DNA of 64,000 bases from Prochlorococcus sp. AG-347-I06 (GTDB taxonomy: Bacteria; Cyanobacteriota; Cyanobacteriia; PCC-6307; Cyanobiaceae): the NCBI GenBank assembly GCA_003281605.1, contig QCBM01000001.1, positions 124,001 to 188,000 on the forward strand, given 5' to 3'. Shown one piece after another: positions 30,976 to 40,384 of the stretch (within the stretch, counting starts at the first letter, position 1; each line of letters opens with the position of its first letter). The translations under genes and the position numbers were made by a program. The notes beneath the pieces were generated by a model, which was not told the DNA's origin, ran no database searches, and saw only the letters and a program-made list of their open reading frames with translations.

Positions 30976-32060
30976 TGATAAAGTTTTTAGATAATAAACT
31001 TTTTCGTTATTTATCCGTTTTTTTATTTTTAAATTCTTTAATTCTTCCGGTTAAATCGTCAAGTGCTTTGGCAGCGTGGGCTCTAAACTCTAATGGGTTT
31101 TTAGAATTAAGAACTAAATCAAATACAAATTTAAAAGCATACTTTCAGAGGGCTAACCAAATATCTGGCGATAGATTCTGGGTAGATTTTCCAGGAGAAT
31201 TAAAAAATCCCAGAACTATAAAAGGTAATGGACCAATAAAAGAAATTAGATTAGGTAAACCAAATAAGGGTAAAACAAGATTAGTAATTGAATTTAAAGA
31301 AGAAACTTATTTGAAACCTTTGACTTGGCAAATGGTTGGCTTAGATCAAAATAGATGGAGAATCAAACTATTTAATCCAAAATATTCATTTAAAAAGATT
31401 GGTGAAGGTTTAGTTGAAAAGAAAAGAGTAAATATCAGAGCAAATCAAAAATTTATTCATAAGGGAAAAATCAACTATGGTTACTTGAAACTACCAGAGG
31501 TAAAACGAAACAAGTTTAAGGTTGTTATCGATCCAGGGCATGGAGGACCTGATCCAGGAGCAATTGGTATTGGTGGTATAAGAGAAACAGATGTTGTACT
31601 AGAGGTTTCAAAAATAGTTAAAAATTTACTTTCTGAGAAAGGTGTCAAGGTAAGGTTGACTAGAACAAATGAAGTTGATTTGGATTTGCCTCCAAGAACT
31701 TCTATTGCTAATAATACGGATGCAGATATCTTTGTAAGTATTCATGCAAATGCCTCAAGAGGTAAAAGAAGGGATATAAATGGATTGGAAACCTTTTATT
31801 ACAGAGGGTGGAGAGGAAGGTTACTCGCGAAAAGAATTCAAAAACAAATTTTAATAGTTTCCCCTGGGAGTCCTGATCGAGGAGTTAAACAAGGTCGATT
31901 TTATGTAATTAAAAATACAAGGATGCCAGCAGTCCTTGTAGAAATTGGATTTTTAACGGGAAGATTAGATGCAAGAAGGTTAGAAAAAACAACCCATCGA
32001 AAAAGATTAGCCTATGCAATTGCAAAAGGCATCCTTGAATATCTAGATAAAGCAGGGTGA
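30975..32060 (+). CDS. N-acetylmuramoyl-L-alanine amidase with AMIN domain
   Basis: The 361-residue exported cell-wall hydrolase has an N-terminal hydrophobic segment at residues 11-32 acting as signal or anchor, an AMIN domain at about 38-140 that usually targets peptidoglycan or pole/septum, and a C-terminal Amidase_3 domain at about 178-358. Zinc and catalytic residues are seen in VVIDPGHGGPDPGAIG, IFVSIHANAS and the final PAVLVEIGFLTG. It would cut the bond between MurNAc and the stem peptide during cell separation. The TGA overlaps the GTG start of murI. Confidence 0.9.
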   Translation: MIKFLDNKLFRYLSVFLFLNSLILPVKSSSALAAWALNSNGFLELRTKSNTNLKAYFQRANQISGDRFWVDFPGELKNPRTIKGNGPIKEIRLGKPNKGKTRLVIEFKEETYLKPLTWQMVGLDQNRWRIKLFNPKYSFKKIGEGLVEKKRVNIRANQKFIHKGKINYGYLKLPEVKRNKFKVVIDPGHGGPDPGAIGIGGIRETDVVLEVSKIVKNLLSEKGVKVRLTRTNEVDLDLPPRTSIANNTDADIFVSIHANASRGKRRDINGLETFYYRGWRGRLLAKRIQKQILIVSPGSPDRGVKQGRFYVIKNTRMPAVLVEIGFLTGRLDARRLEKTTHRKRLAYAIAKGILEYLDKAG

Positions 32061-32851
32061 AACTTAAAATAGGTATATTTGATAGTGGAATAGGAGGTTT
32101 TACTATCCTTAATTCTTTACTCAAAACACGTAAAGATGTAGAAGTTTTTTATTTGGCGGATACAAAAAGAATACCTTATGGGAACAAAAACTCTAAAGAG
32201 ATAAGATTAATTGCGAAGGAGATTTGTACTTTTTTTGTTGATAAGAATTTGGATGCACTTTTAGTTGCTTGTAATACTACAAATGCGTGTGCCCTTGATA
32301 TTCTAGAAGATAATTTAAAGGTCCCTTGTTTTGACCTTATAAACTCAGTATCGGAAATAGTTGATAAACAAATAATTGGAGTCCTAGCAACACAAACAAC
32401 TGTTCGATCATCGTATTATAAGAAAGTTATAAATGCTAAAAAAGAGAATACGATAATATTTCAGCAAGAATGTCCAGAATTTGTATCAGAAATTGAAAAA
32501 GAAAAATTAAATATTGATAAGTTAAATAGTCTCTCATACTTATACTTAACACCACTAATAAACAAAAATATTGAAGAATTAATACTTGGATGTAGTCACT
32601 ATCCTTTAATTTATGACTTTTTAAGAAAAAAATTAGATTCAAATATAAAAATTATTGATCCATCAGTAGGATTAATAAAAAAATTTAATGAATCTTTTGC
32701 CATTCCAAAAACTGACCGCTATGAGAGTATTTCTCTCGAAAATGTAAAATTTTTTGTTACTTCAGAAAGAGATGAGTTTTTCAATAAAGTAAAATTTTGG
32801 CTTGGAATTAATAAAGAAATTAGGTTGGTTAACCTCCGAAGTAATGTTTGA
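32057..32851 (+). CDS. murI: Glutamate racemase
   Basis: The 264-residue enzyme supplies D-glutamate for peptidoglycan. Both catalytic cysteines are visible, in LLVACNTTNA and in ILGCSHYPL, and the N-terminal IGIFDSGIGGFT carries the conserved Asp-Ser. Translation starts at a GTG that overlaps the amidase stop as GTGA at 32057-32060, implying coupling between two peptidoglycan genes. The polyprenyl synthase gene begins 27 bases later. Confidence 0.95.
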   Translation: MKLKIGIFDSGIGGFTILNSLLKTRKDVEVFYLADTKRIPYGNKNSKEIRLIAKEICTFFVDKNLDALLVACNTTNACALDILEDNLKVPCFDLINSVSEIVDKQIIGVLATQTTVRSSYYKKVINAKKENTIIFQQECPEFVSEIEKEKLNIDKLNSLSYLYLTPLINKNIEELILGCSHYPLIYDFLRKKLDSNIKIIDPSVGLIKKFNESFAIPKTDRYESISLENVKFFVTSERDEFFNKVKFWLGINKEIRLVNLRSNV

Positions 32852-32878
32852 TTCCTTAAGATATAGAAGAGGTCAATC

Positions 32879-33850
32879 ATGAATACAGTAACAGAGCTAC
32901 TACAACCAGTTGAAAATGATCTTGATGATCTTATTTTAGAACTGAAAAATCTAATAGGAGCTGGTCATCCAATTCTTCAAGCCGCGGCGGAACACCTTTT
33001 TAGCGCTGGGGGGAAAAGGTTGAGACCTGGCATAGTTTTATTAATTTCAAAAGCTATATCTCCTGAATTTTGCTTGACAACCAAACATAAAAGGCTTGCT
33101 GAAATAACTGAGATGATTCATACAGCCTCATTAGTCCATGATGATGTTGTTGATGAGGCGTCTACAAGAAGAGGAGTTGACACAGTTCATAGCAGATTTA
33201 ATACCAGAGTAGCTGTTTTGGCGGGAGACTTTTTATTTGCTCAAGCAAGTTGGCATCTGGCAAATCTTGATAATGTAAATGTGGTTAAATTACTTAGTAG
33301 AGTAATAATGGATTTAGCAGAGGGTGAAATCAAACAAAATTTAAATAGATTTGATTCAGCTCAATCCTTTTCCAAATACATCAACAAAAGTTATTGTAAA
33401 ACAGCATCACTAATAGCTAATAGTTGCAAAGCTGCCGGAGTTTTGAGTGAGATTAATGACAAAAACTTAAACTCGTTGTACGATTTTGGCAAAAATATTG
33501 GTTTAGCATTCCAAGTTGTAGATGACATTCTTGACTTCACTGGAAATGATAAACAACTTGGAAAACCTGCTGTAAGCGATCTTGCAAGTGGCTATCTTAC
33601 CGCCCCAGTTTTATATGCCTTAGAAGAAAATAAACAATTGTCAGTTCTTATAAACAGAGAACTTGCTGAAAAAGATGATTTAGATGATGCTCTTAATATC
33701 ATCATGAACTCTAAAGCTATTGAAAGTTCCAGGAAACTAGCTGAGGATTTTGCAATACTTTCTAAAGAAGCCATAGTCTGGCTTCCTGATTCAGAATATA
33801 AAAGAGCTTTAATGGCTCTTCCAGAATTTGTTCTAAGCCGTATTTATTAG
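32879..33850 (+). CDS. sds: Long-chain polyprenyl (solanesyl-type) diphosphate synthase
   Basis: The 323-residue trans-prenyltransferase has both aspartate-rich motifs, LVHDDVVDEA and QVVDDILDFTG. Small residues before the first motif and the length fit long-chain (C40-C45) synthases rather than GGPP synthase; in cyanobacteria the product feeds the plastoquinone side chain. The start is ATG at 32879. It is the last gene of a plus-strand run from comB; acs begins 94 bases later and probably has its own promoter. Confidence 0.88.
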   Translation: MNTVTELLQPVENDLDDLILELKNLIGAGHPILQAAAEHLFSAGGKRLRPGIVLLISKAISPEFCLTTKHKRLAEITEMIHTASLVHDDVVDEASTRRGVDTVHSRFNTRVAVLAGDFLFAQASWHLANLDNVNVVKLLSRVIMDLAEGEIKQNLNRFDSAQSFSKYINKSYCKTASLIANSCKAAGVLSEINDKNLNSLYDFGKNIGLAFQVVDDILDFTGNDKQLGKPAVSDLASGYLTAPVLYALEENKQLSVLINRELAEKDDLDDALNIIMNSKAIESSRKLAEDFAILSKEAIVWLPDSEYKRALMALPEFVLSRIY

Positions 33851-33944
33851 ATCTATTAGAAATAAATCTTTGAGCTAAATTAATATTAAAATTTTTGAAA
33901 ACCTTAAATTTTTCGACTAAATTTATTAAGCATATATTTGTTTA

Positions 33945-35927
33945 ATGTCATTAGATAAAAAAAATTCAATCAATAACATACTTGAAGAAAAGAGAATTTT
34001 CCCTCCATCAAAAAAATTTTCAGAAAACTCAAATATTAGTACTCAGGAAGAATTACAAAGTCTAAAAAAACAAGCATCAGATAATCCTATTCAATTTTGG
34101 GAATCTTTTGCAAAATCTGAATTAGATTGGTTTGAGCCATTTAAAACTGTATTAGATAATCAAAATGCGCCCTTTTTTAAATGGTTCAAAGAAGGGAAAC
34201 TCAATATTACATATAACTGCCTTGATAGACACATTAATAGAGGGCTTGGAAGAAAGACTGCACTTATATGGGAAGGCGAACCTGGAGATAGCAAAAAATA
34301 TACTTACGAAGAACTTCTAAAAGAGGTATGTAAAGCAGCTAATGCATTAAAAGCAATTGGTGTAAAAAAAGGAGATTTGGTATGCATTTATATGCCGATG
34401 ATTCCTGAAGCGATGTTTGCGATGTTAGCTTGCGCAAGAATTGGCGCACCTCATTCAGTTGTCTTTGGAGGATTTTCTTCAGAAGCTTTAAAAGATAGGT
34501 TAATTGATGGAAATGCCAGATTTGTTATTACTGCTGATGGTGGCTTTAGAAAAGATAAGGTGATTGAACTTAAGAAAGCAGTTGATGCGGCTATTGAAAA
34601 TGGGGCAGATAAAGTTGTTGAAAAAGTAGTTGTTGTTAAACGATCCCAAAAAAATATTTCGATGGTTGATGATAGAGATTTTTGGTGGCACGAATTATTA
34701 AAAGATCAAAAAGATCATTGTGAACCTGAAACAATGAGTAGCGAAGATAGACTTTTTATTCTTTACACATCAGGCTCTACTGGAAAGCCCAAAGGTGTAG
34801 TTCACACTACAGGTGGTTACAATCTTTGGTCCCATTTGACATTTAAATGGATTTTTGATTTAAAAGATGATGATATTTACTGGTGTACTGCTGATGTTGG
34901 TTGGATTACGGGTCATAGTTACATAGTTTATGGCCCTTTATCTAATGGTGCTACAACCTTAATGTATGAGGGAGTGCCAAGACCTTCAAATTTAGGTGCT
35001 TTTTGGGAAATTGTTCAAAAATATAAGGTTTCTATTTTTTATACTGCACCAACTGCAATAAGAGCATTTATGAAGTCTGGGCGTGAAATACCTGATAAAT
35101 ATAATTTGGAGAGTCTTAGACTTTTGGGCACAGTTGGAGAACCAATTAATCCTGAAGCATGGATATGGTACAAGGATGTTATTGGTAAAAATAAATGCCC
35201 TATTGTTGATACTTGGTGGCAAACTGAGACTGGTGGCGTGATGATAAGTCCCTTACCTGGAGTCGTTGCGACAAAGCCAGGTTCAGCAACTTTCCCTCTG
35301 CCAGGAATCGAAGTTGAAATTGTCGATAAGAATGGAGATAAGGTTAAGGAGAACGAGGGTGGCTATTTAATTATTAAGAAACCTTGGCCAGGAATGATGA
35401 GAACAATTCACGGAAACTCAGAGAGATATTTGGAGAGTTATTGGGAATATATTTCATTTAAAGGGGAAAAGAATGTTTATTTTGCTGGAGATGGAGCACG
35501 CATTGATGAAGATGGATATATATGGATTATGGGAAGAGTTGATGATGTCATAAGTGTTTCAGGACATCGGTTAGGAACAATGGAAATAGAATCTGCTTTG
35601 GTAAGTCATAAATCAGTTGCAGAGTCTGCAGTAGTTGGCAAAAAAGATGATTTAAAAGGTGAAGTTATAGTTGCTTTTGTATCTCTAGAGAAAGACGTGA
35701 ACGGTTCTTCAGAATTAGTAGAGAATTTAAAGAAACATGTTGTTAATGAAATTGGAATTATCGCAAAGCCTGAAAAAATTATAATTTCTGACTCTCTTCC
35801 GAAAACTCGTAGTGGAAAAATTATGAGGAGAATTTTGAGATCTTTAGCTGCTGGAGAAAAAATTAGTGGGGATATAAGCACTCTCGAAGATAGTTCTGTT
35901 TTGGAAAAATTGAAAGAATTATCCTAA
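33945..35927 (+). CDS. acs: Acetyl-coenzyme A synthetase
   Basis: The 660-residue ANL-family enzyme activates acetate to acetyl-CoA through acetyl-AMP. Landmarks are [15 protein letters not shown] (AMP-binding P-loop), the WWQTETGG motif, and the C-terminal [13 protein letters not shown] whose lysine is the usual acetylation/regulatory site. Length and domain order are those of bacterial Acs. It ends directly against the convergent DUF1350 gene with no base between the stops. Confidence 0.96.
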   Translation: MSLDKKNSINNILEEKRIFPPSKKFSENSNISTQEELQSLKKQASDNPIQFWESFAKSELDWFEPFKTVLDNQNAPFFKWFKEGKLNITYNCLDRHINRGLGRKTALIWEGEPGDSKKYTYEELLKEVCKAANALKAIGVKKGDLVCIYMPMIPEAMFAMLACARIGAPHSVVFGGFSSEALKDRLIDGNARFVITADGGFRKDKVIELKKAVDAAIENGADKVVEKVVVVKRSQKNISMVDDRDFWWHELLKDQKDHCEPETMSSEDRLFILYTSGSTGKPKGVVHTTGGYNLWSHLTFKWIFDLKDDDIYWCTADVGWITGHSYIVYGPLSNGATTLMYEGVPRPSNLGAFWEIVQKYKVSIFYTAPTAIRAFMKSGREIPDKYNLESLRLLGTVGEPINPEAWIWYKDVIGKNKCPIVDTWWQTETGGVMISPLPGVVATKPGSATFPLPGIEVEIVDKNGDKVKENEGGYLIIKKPWPGMMRTIHGNSERYLESYWEYISFKGEKNVYFAGDGARIDEDGYIWIMGRVDDVISVSGHRLGTMEIESALVSHKSVAESAVVGKKDDLKGEVIVAFVSLEKDVNGSSELVENLKKHVVNEIGIIAKPEKIIISDSLPKTRSGKIMRRILRSLAAGEKISGDISTLEDSSVLEKLKELS

Positions 35928-36647
35928 TTAAGATTCATCAATTAAATTAGAAATTTTTTTTATAGTATTTCTTTTGAATTCATCATCGGCCCAGTCTCCC
36001 AAAAAATTCTCTCTTAGCCCTGCGCTTGCAATTATGGTATGTGTACCTTTTAGCATTATCCCCTTAGAATTATCTTCTTTTCTTGCTTTTAGACAAGAAA
36101 ATAATTTATCTGTTTGATCTAATTTGTCTGAGTTGAATTTTATTAGAAAGTTATTTTTTTGATTATATGTTTTTTGAATTAATCGCAAAGTTCTTTCGGG
36201 ACTTGGGCTAAATTCACTATTAAATTCTAATTTTTGAGAAATTTGTTTTAATAATGGAATTGATTTGTTAGCACTAAAATTATTAAAACTAATAGATATG
36301 AATTTTTCGCAATTTCTTCCGCCATCAGGAGAAATTAAATGAATTTTACAGCCTAGGCTATGACCAATTCTTATTGAAGGAATTGATGCCCCTATTCTTT
36401 TAAATAAAGATATTCGGCAATTCTTAAAATCTTTCCATGCTTTGATAGCAAGTTGTTGATGATCAAATTGCGGTGTGTATTTATATGCATGTACTGCATA
36501 ATTTTTATTAATTAAACTCTCTATGAATCTTTTATAAGTTAAATCTGGTTTAGAAGCTAAATAACTTCCACCAATAAATTCAACAATTTTCTTTGGATTT
36601 GAAGGCCAATAACAGAAATTGTTAAATTGAAATTTTGTAAAAGTCAT
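35928..36647 (-). CDS. DUF1350 family alpha/beta-hydrolase-like protein
   Basis: The 239-residue protein fits DUF1350, an uncharacterised alpha/beta-hydrolase-like family of cyanobacteria and plants. The family blocks visible are EFIGGSYLASKPDLTYKRF, the FDHQQLA segment and the nucleophile elbow IGHSLGCKIHL, followed late by LKGTHTIIA with a possible catalytic His. Substrate unknown. The gene is transcribed from the 117-base divergent gap shared with the exonuclease gene. Confidence 0.75.
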   Translation of the reverse strand: MTFTKFQFNNFCYWPSNPKKIVEFIGGSYLASKPDLTYKRFIESLINKNYAVHAYKYTPQFDHQQLAIKAWKDFKNCRISLFKRIGASIPSIRIGHSLGCKIHLISPDGGRNCEKFISISFNNFSANKSIPLLKQISQKLEFNSEFSPSPERTLRLIQKTYNQKNNFLIKFNSDKLDQTDKLFSCLKARKEDNSKGIMLKGTHTIIASAGLRENFLGDWADDEFKRNTIKKISNLIDES

Positions 36648-36764
36648 CTTTTATAAATCTAAAAATGTTTCAAAAAATATTTTCTAGCCTGTTTCTTAAT
36701 TTATATTAATTTAAAAGAAATATTTATTAAATGCGTCAAGATAAATGAAAGTATTTTAAGTTAA

Positions 36765-37544
36765 TTGGAACTATTTAACAAAAAAGAATTAAATCAATTG
36801 GATTTTCTTCATGATCAAATTAACACCAATCCCTCTGAAGAGAGAGTAACGAATAAAAATAAAAAAATTGAAAAAATTTTAATTCTTGATACTGAAACAA
36901 CAGGGTTAGACGAAAATAAAGATGAAGTGATAGAAATAGGTTGCATCTTATTTGATGTATCTTTTAAATGTGTACTTTCACAAGTTTCTTTTTTATTTCC
37001 TGTTAAAAATAATGAAGCCGAACATGTAAATGGTATATCTTCAGAAGTAACTAATATCTCTCAACCATGGGAAGATGGATTGAATTTCTTTCTAAGACTT
37101 GTTGATTCTTCAGATTTCATTGTTGCTCATAATGTGGAGTTTGATAAGAAATGGTTTGGCAAAGGAAGATTGCCTAAGCTTAATAAGAAATGGATATGTA
37201 GTTTAGAGGATATTAATTGGTCTTTTCAAAAATCACTAAAAACAAGACCTTCAGTAACTGATCTAGCCTTATCTTTTTCAATACCAGTTTGGAATTTACA
37301 TAGAGCTTTATCAGATTGCTTTTACATATCTGAGGTCTTCAAAAAATGCGACAACTTAGAAAAACTTTTACTTAAAGCTACTGAACCGAGGTTTTTATAC
37401 AAGGCTTTGGTTAGTTATGAAGATAGGTCTTTAGCTAAAAATGCTGGGTTCAGATGGAATAATCCTGTGCAAGGAGCTTGGTCTAGAAAATTAACTACGG
37501 ATGAGGCAAAAAATCTTGATTTTAGAGTTGAGATTTTGAATTAA
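36765..37544 (+). CDS. DnaQ-like DEDDh 3'-5' exonuclease
   Basis: The 259-residue protein has a DEDDh exonuclease domain at about residues 38-190: D42 and E44 in LDTETTGL, D127 in AHNVEFDKKW, H179 and D184 in LHRALSD. This matches the epsilon proofreading family of DNA polymerase III but the C-terminal 70 residues (ending in RWNNPVQGAWSRKLT) are a different short domain often seen in exonuclease-like proteins of this type. It may be a repair or RNA-processing nuclease rather than the replicative proofreader. The start is a TTG at 36765. Confidence 0.85.
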   Translation: MELFNKKELNQLDFLHDQINTNPSEERVTNKNKKIEKILILDTETTGLDENKDEVIEIGCILFDVSFKCVLSQVSFLFPVKNNEAEHVNGISSEVTNISQPWEDGLNFFLRLVDSSDFIVAHNVEFDKKWFGKGRLPKLNKKWICSLEDINWSFQKSLKTRPSVTDLALSFSIPVWNLHRALSDCFYISEVFKKCDNLEKLLLKATEPRFLYKALVSYEDRSLAKNAGFRWNNPVQGAWSRKLTTDEAKNLDFRVEILN

Positions 37545-37574
37545 TATTTAATAAATTTTTAACTAAGAAAATAT

Positions 37575-37997
37575 TTAGTGCATCTTACAAGGCATCCATT
37601 TATTACCCATTTTATGTGCTCCAATACATCCGTATTTTGAAGCAGCCTTTTCAGCCTCTTGTTTAGAGTTAAATAGATCTGACATCATATTTCTTTTATT
37701 TGAATTTGAAATTTGTTTGGAATGATTATGATGATTTTTATGAGAATTAGGTGAATACTCCCATATCCCCATAGTAGTAACACCGGCAGAAATAATTCCC
37801 ATCCCGACTACTGATAAATTGACTATTCCCATTGCGACTGCACCAAAAGAAAATACACCCATTGGGACTACCCCTATACTGATTACTCCCATTGGCACTA
37901 TTCCTATTGAAACTATACCAAGAGGTGCTATTCCAAAAGCAATTTTTTTTGGTTTTGTACCGCAATGTTGATTCTCTTTACTTTTATTAATTCCCAA
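37575..37997 (-). CDS. Decapeptide-repeat protein with C-terminal DUF3721-like domain
   Basis: The 140-residue protein has three parts. Residues 21-80 are six consecutive 10-residue repeats with the consensus hG[IV]xP[ML]G[IV]xS, that is, Gly every five residues with branched or Met side chains between; this could be a membrane-associated solenoid or glycine-rich hydrophobic sheet. Residues 81-105 are a His/Asn/Ser linker (NSHKNHHNHSK). Residues 106-140 resemble DUF3721: LFNSKQEAEKAA, CIGAHKMG and NKWMPC with two cysteines and histidines. The start is a TTG at 37997. I do not know the function; metal binding by the His/Cys-rich end is an inference. Confidence 0.72.
   Translation of the reverse strand: MGINKSKENQHCGTKPKKIAFGIAPLGIVSIGIVPMGVISIGVVPMGVFSFGAVAMGIVNLSVVGMGIISAGVTTMGIWEYSPNSHKNHHNHSKQISNSNKRNMMSDLFNSKQEAEKAASKYGCIGAHKMGNKWMPCKMH
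37758..37937 (-). repeat. Six tandem 30-base coding repeats
   Basis: Imperfect 30-base units encode the six decapeptides of the protein at 37575-37997. On the plus strand they are recognised by the recurrent CCCAT/CCTAT, ACT and ACTCCCAT-like blocks. The identity between units is limited to the constrained Gly, Pro and Met codons, so they are old, selected repeats rather than a recent slippage product. Confidence 0.75.
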
Positions 37998-38095
37998 TAG
38001 TTTTTCTAAATGTTAAATTAAAATTGTCTCACAAAATAACCAATCAAAGATTAATTTCTAGATGAATTAAAAATTTTGAATTATTTTTTAGAACT

Positions 38096-39376
38096 TTGAA
38101 TAACTTAAAAAACCTAAGAGGAACAGTAGATCTATTTCCTGATCAATTAATTAAGTGGCAAAACGTTGAAAAAATTTTATTAGAACAGCTTTCTAGAGCA
38201 TCCATCAAAGAAATAAGAACACCAATATTGGAAATGACCGAATTATTTATAAGAGGAATTGGTGAAGGAACAGATGTGGTCAGTAAGGAAATGTATACAT
38301 TTCTTGATAGGGGAGAGAGATCTTGCACTCTAAGACCTGAAGGAACAGCCTCAGTTGCACGAGCGTTAATACAAAATGGAATATCTTCTAATCCTCTTCA
38401 AAAACTTTGGTACATGGGTCCTATGTTTCGATACGAAAGACCTCAAGCAGGTAGGCAAAGACAGTTTCATCAATTAGGTGTTGAATTTATAGGACATGAT
38501 TCAGTTAGAAGTGATGTTGAAATTATTGCCTTAGCTTGGGATATCTTAGGTAAATTAGGAATTAAAGAACTCAATCTTGAAATAAATACGTTAGGTGATA
38601 CTAATGACAGATCAAATTTTCAAAAATCTTTTTTAAAATGGTTAGAAACAAATAAAGATTCTCTAGATTTAGATTCTCAGAATAGGATTTATAAAAACCC
38701 TTTGAGGATTTTGGACTCAAAGAATATTCAAACTAAAAAAGTTCTTGAAAATGCACCAAGATTATTTAATTTTTTATCTGAAAAAAGTTATAACCGATAT
38801 GTAGACTTAAAAAGACAATTAGAGGTTTTAAAAATACCTTATGTAGAAAATTTTAATCTTGTAAGAGGTTTAGATTACTATACTCATACAGCTTTTGAAA
38901 TTACTAGTGGGGCTCTGGGCTCCCAAGCTACAGTTTGCGGAGGAGGGAGATACGACGATTTAATAAAACAAATGGGAGGTCCAAACACTCCTGCAATTGG
39001 TTTCGCTATAGGTTTAGAAAGATTAATTTTACTCGCAGGAAAAGAGCTTGAAATTCCAAGAAATACTGATATTTATATCATTAATCAAGGCTTAATTGCT
39101 GAATCATTAGCAATGGATTTATCTAGAAAATTAAGAAATTACGATTTATTAGTTGAGTTAGATTTAAGCGGAGCCTCTTTCTCTAAGCAATTCAAAAAGG
39201 CAAATAAACTTAAATCTAAAAGTATTATTGTTATTGGTGATGATGAGGCAGTTAATGGGGAATTTATTATAAGGCTCTTTGATCAATCAGGTAATGGGGA
39301 TGAAGAGGAGGTTATTTCTTTTGAGAATGATATTAAATTAGAAAATTGGATAAACAATAACTTAATCGTAAAGTGA
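38096..39376 (+). CDS. hisS: Histidyl-tRNA synthetase
   Basis: The 426-residue class II synthetase starts at a TTG at 38096 giving the usual short N-terminus LKNLRGTVDLFPDQ. Motif 2 is FRYERPQAGRQRQFHQLG, the histidine-specific loop is LVRGLDYYTHTAFE and motif 3 is in GFAIGLERLIL. The anticodon-binding domain fills the last 90 residues. Its TGA overlaps the ATG of the next small gene by one base, so that gene is translationally coupled. Confidence 0.96.
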   Translation: MNNLKNLRGTVDLFPDQLIKWQNVEKILLEQLSRASIKEIRTPILEMTELFIRGIGEGTDVVSKEMYTFLDRGERSCTLRPEGTASVARALIQNGISSNPLQKLWYMGPMFRYERPQAGRQRQFHQLGVEFIGHDSVRSDVEIIALAWDILGKLGIKELNLEINTLGDTNDRSNFQKSFLKWLETNKDSLDLDSQNRIYKNPLRILDSKNIQTKKVLENAPRLFNFLSEKSYNRYVDLKRQLEVLKIPYVENFNLVRGLDYYTHTAFEITSGALGSQATVCGGGRYDDLIKQMGGPNTPAIGFAIGLERLILLAGKELEIPRNTDIYIINQGLIAESLAMDLSRKLRNYDLLVELDLSGASFSKQFKKANKLKSKSIIVIGDDEAVNGEFIIRLFDQSGNGDEEEVISFENDIKLENWINNNLIVK

Positions 39377-39666
39377 TGTTCTTGAAGATAGTGATAATTT
39401 TTCTATTTATATTTATTTTTTTTAATTTTAGGAATTTTCTTAAATTAAAAAGAAAACAAAAAGTTTTTAATTCTAAAAAAATTGCAACTTTCAATAAAAA
39501 GAATCTTAATAATTGGATGAATTTAACTAAAAAAGAAAGATATAACTTAACAAGACAAGATTCTGTTAACTACATGGATAAAAGAAAACTTTTATTAGAC
39601 GAAATTAGAAATGAATATAAGAAAATATCTAAAAAAAATTCTGAGGGGAACACTAAGAAAAAATAA
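39376..39666 (+). CDS. Small membrane-anchored basic hypothetical protein
   Basis: I do not recognise the family. The 96-residue product has one strongly hydrophobic N-terminal helix (about residues 2-18, Ile/Phe-rich) followed by a long Lys-rich, probably cytoplasmic domain with NWMNLTKKERYNLT as the most distinctive segment. I start it at the ATG at 39376, which overlaps the hisS stop as TGATG; a GTG three bases earlier is also in frame. The next gene begins 2 bases after its stop, so hisS and two small genes form a unit. Confidence 0.65.
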   Translation: MFLKIVIIFLFIFIFFNFRNFLKLKRKQKVFNSKKIATFNKKNLNNWMNLTKKERYNLTRQDSVNYMDKRKLLLDEIRNEYKKISKKNSEGNTKKK

Positions 39667-39668
39667 TT

Positions 39669-39968
39669 ATGGAAAATTATTGGACTTCTAATAAAACCAT
39701 AAAAGGATTAAGACATTTTGTTTTAGTAAATGAGACTAAAGAAAAAGAAAATATTAGTTTTTTAATGGTTTCTGTCCTTGATTCTGAAATTAACTTAAAA
39801 ACTACTTATGAAGAATTAATAAATAGTGGAAATTGGCACAAGGGTTGGATCAATCTTTCAAAGCATCAATCGATTACAGAAGAATACGTTAACTATAAAT
39901 CCATCAATAAAGGAAAGGGTATCGATGAGATATATATTAATGAAGATTCTTTATTTAATATTTCTTAA
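39669..39968 (+). CDS. Small Trp-containing conserved protein (TIGR02450-like)
   Basis: The 99-residue protein has the layout of a small tryptophan-rich family (TIGR02450) known from marine bacteria and cyanobacteria: WTSNKTIKGLRHF at the start, a central strand FLMVSVLD and the closing NSGNWHKGWINL. Assignment is from memory of the family pattern and is moderate. No function is known and there is no signal or membrane segment. It follows the previous small gene by 2 bases. Confidence 0.62.
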   Translation: MENYWTSNKTIKGLRHFVLVNETKEKENISFLMVSVLDSEINLKTTYEELINSGNWHKGWINLSKHQSITEEYVNYKSINKGKGIDEIYINEDSLFNIS

Positions 39969-40104
39969 TTTAATATAAATCTTTAGAATCTCTTTTCTCT
40001 GTAAATACTGGGTTTTTTGTGACTTAATAATTATTTAAAAGTTTTACCCCTTTCAAAAAAATAAAATTAACGTTATCAAGGATTAATAATATTTACTTAA
40101 TTCA

Positions 40105-40338
40105 ATGTTAGGGGATATATGGAGCTCATCTGAGTTGACCTCGGAAAAACTGGGAATAACTGAAATTAAACTTTCTCTTTTACGTGAAAATGGAATACTC
40201 AAGCCTGGGATTCATTGGAAAAGCTCTCCATTCGGTCAGAAAAAACCTTGGAAACCCAAAGCGCTATACAATATAAAAATGTGCAGAGAAATAATTAATA
40301 AATTTTATTCTGAAGAAAACGTTAATATTGCAGCCTGA
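40105..40338 (+). CDS. Small excisionase-like helix-turn-helix protein
   Basis: The 77-residue protein reads like a MerR/excisionase-type winged HTH: an N-terminal helix pair (WSSSELTSEKLGITEIKLSLLRENG) followed by LKPGIHWKSS and WKPKALYNI, the wing region. Such proteins act as small DNA-binding factors, often of phage or plasmid origin, but this form is also common as a stand-alone gene in marine picocyanobacteria. There is no integrase nearby. The ATG is at 40105, 136 bases after the previous gene, so it likely has its own promoter. Confidence 0.65.
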   Translation: MLGDIWSSSELTSEKLGITEIKLSLLRENGILKPGIHWKSSPFGQKKPWKPKALYNIKMCREIINKFYSEENVNIAA

Positions 40339-40384
40339 AAAATGAAATATTACCCTGATTAATTTTGGAAAAGATATAAAATGT

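Noticed and set aside
37758-37937. Regular 30-base repeats that could be read as a CRISPR array
   Set aside because: The repeat length equals one coding unit, there are no spacers, and the reading frame explains the periodicity as decapeptides.
40105-40338. Part of a prophage or genomic island
   Set aside because: No integrase, att-like repeat, tRNA, or phage structural gene occurs nearby.
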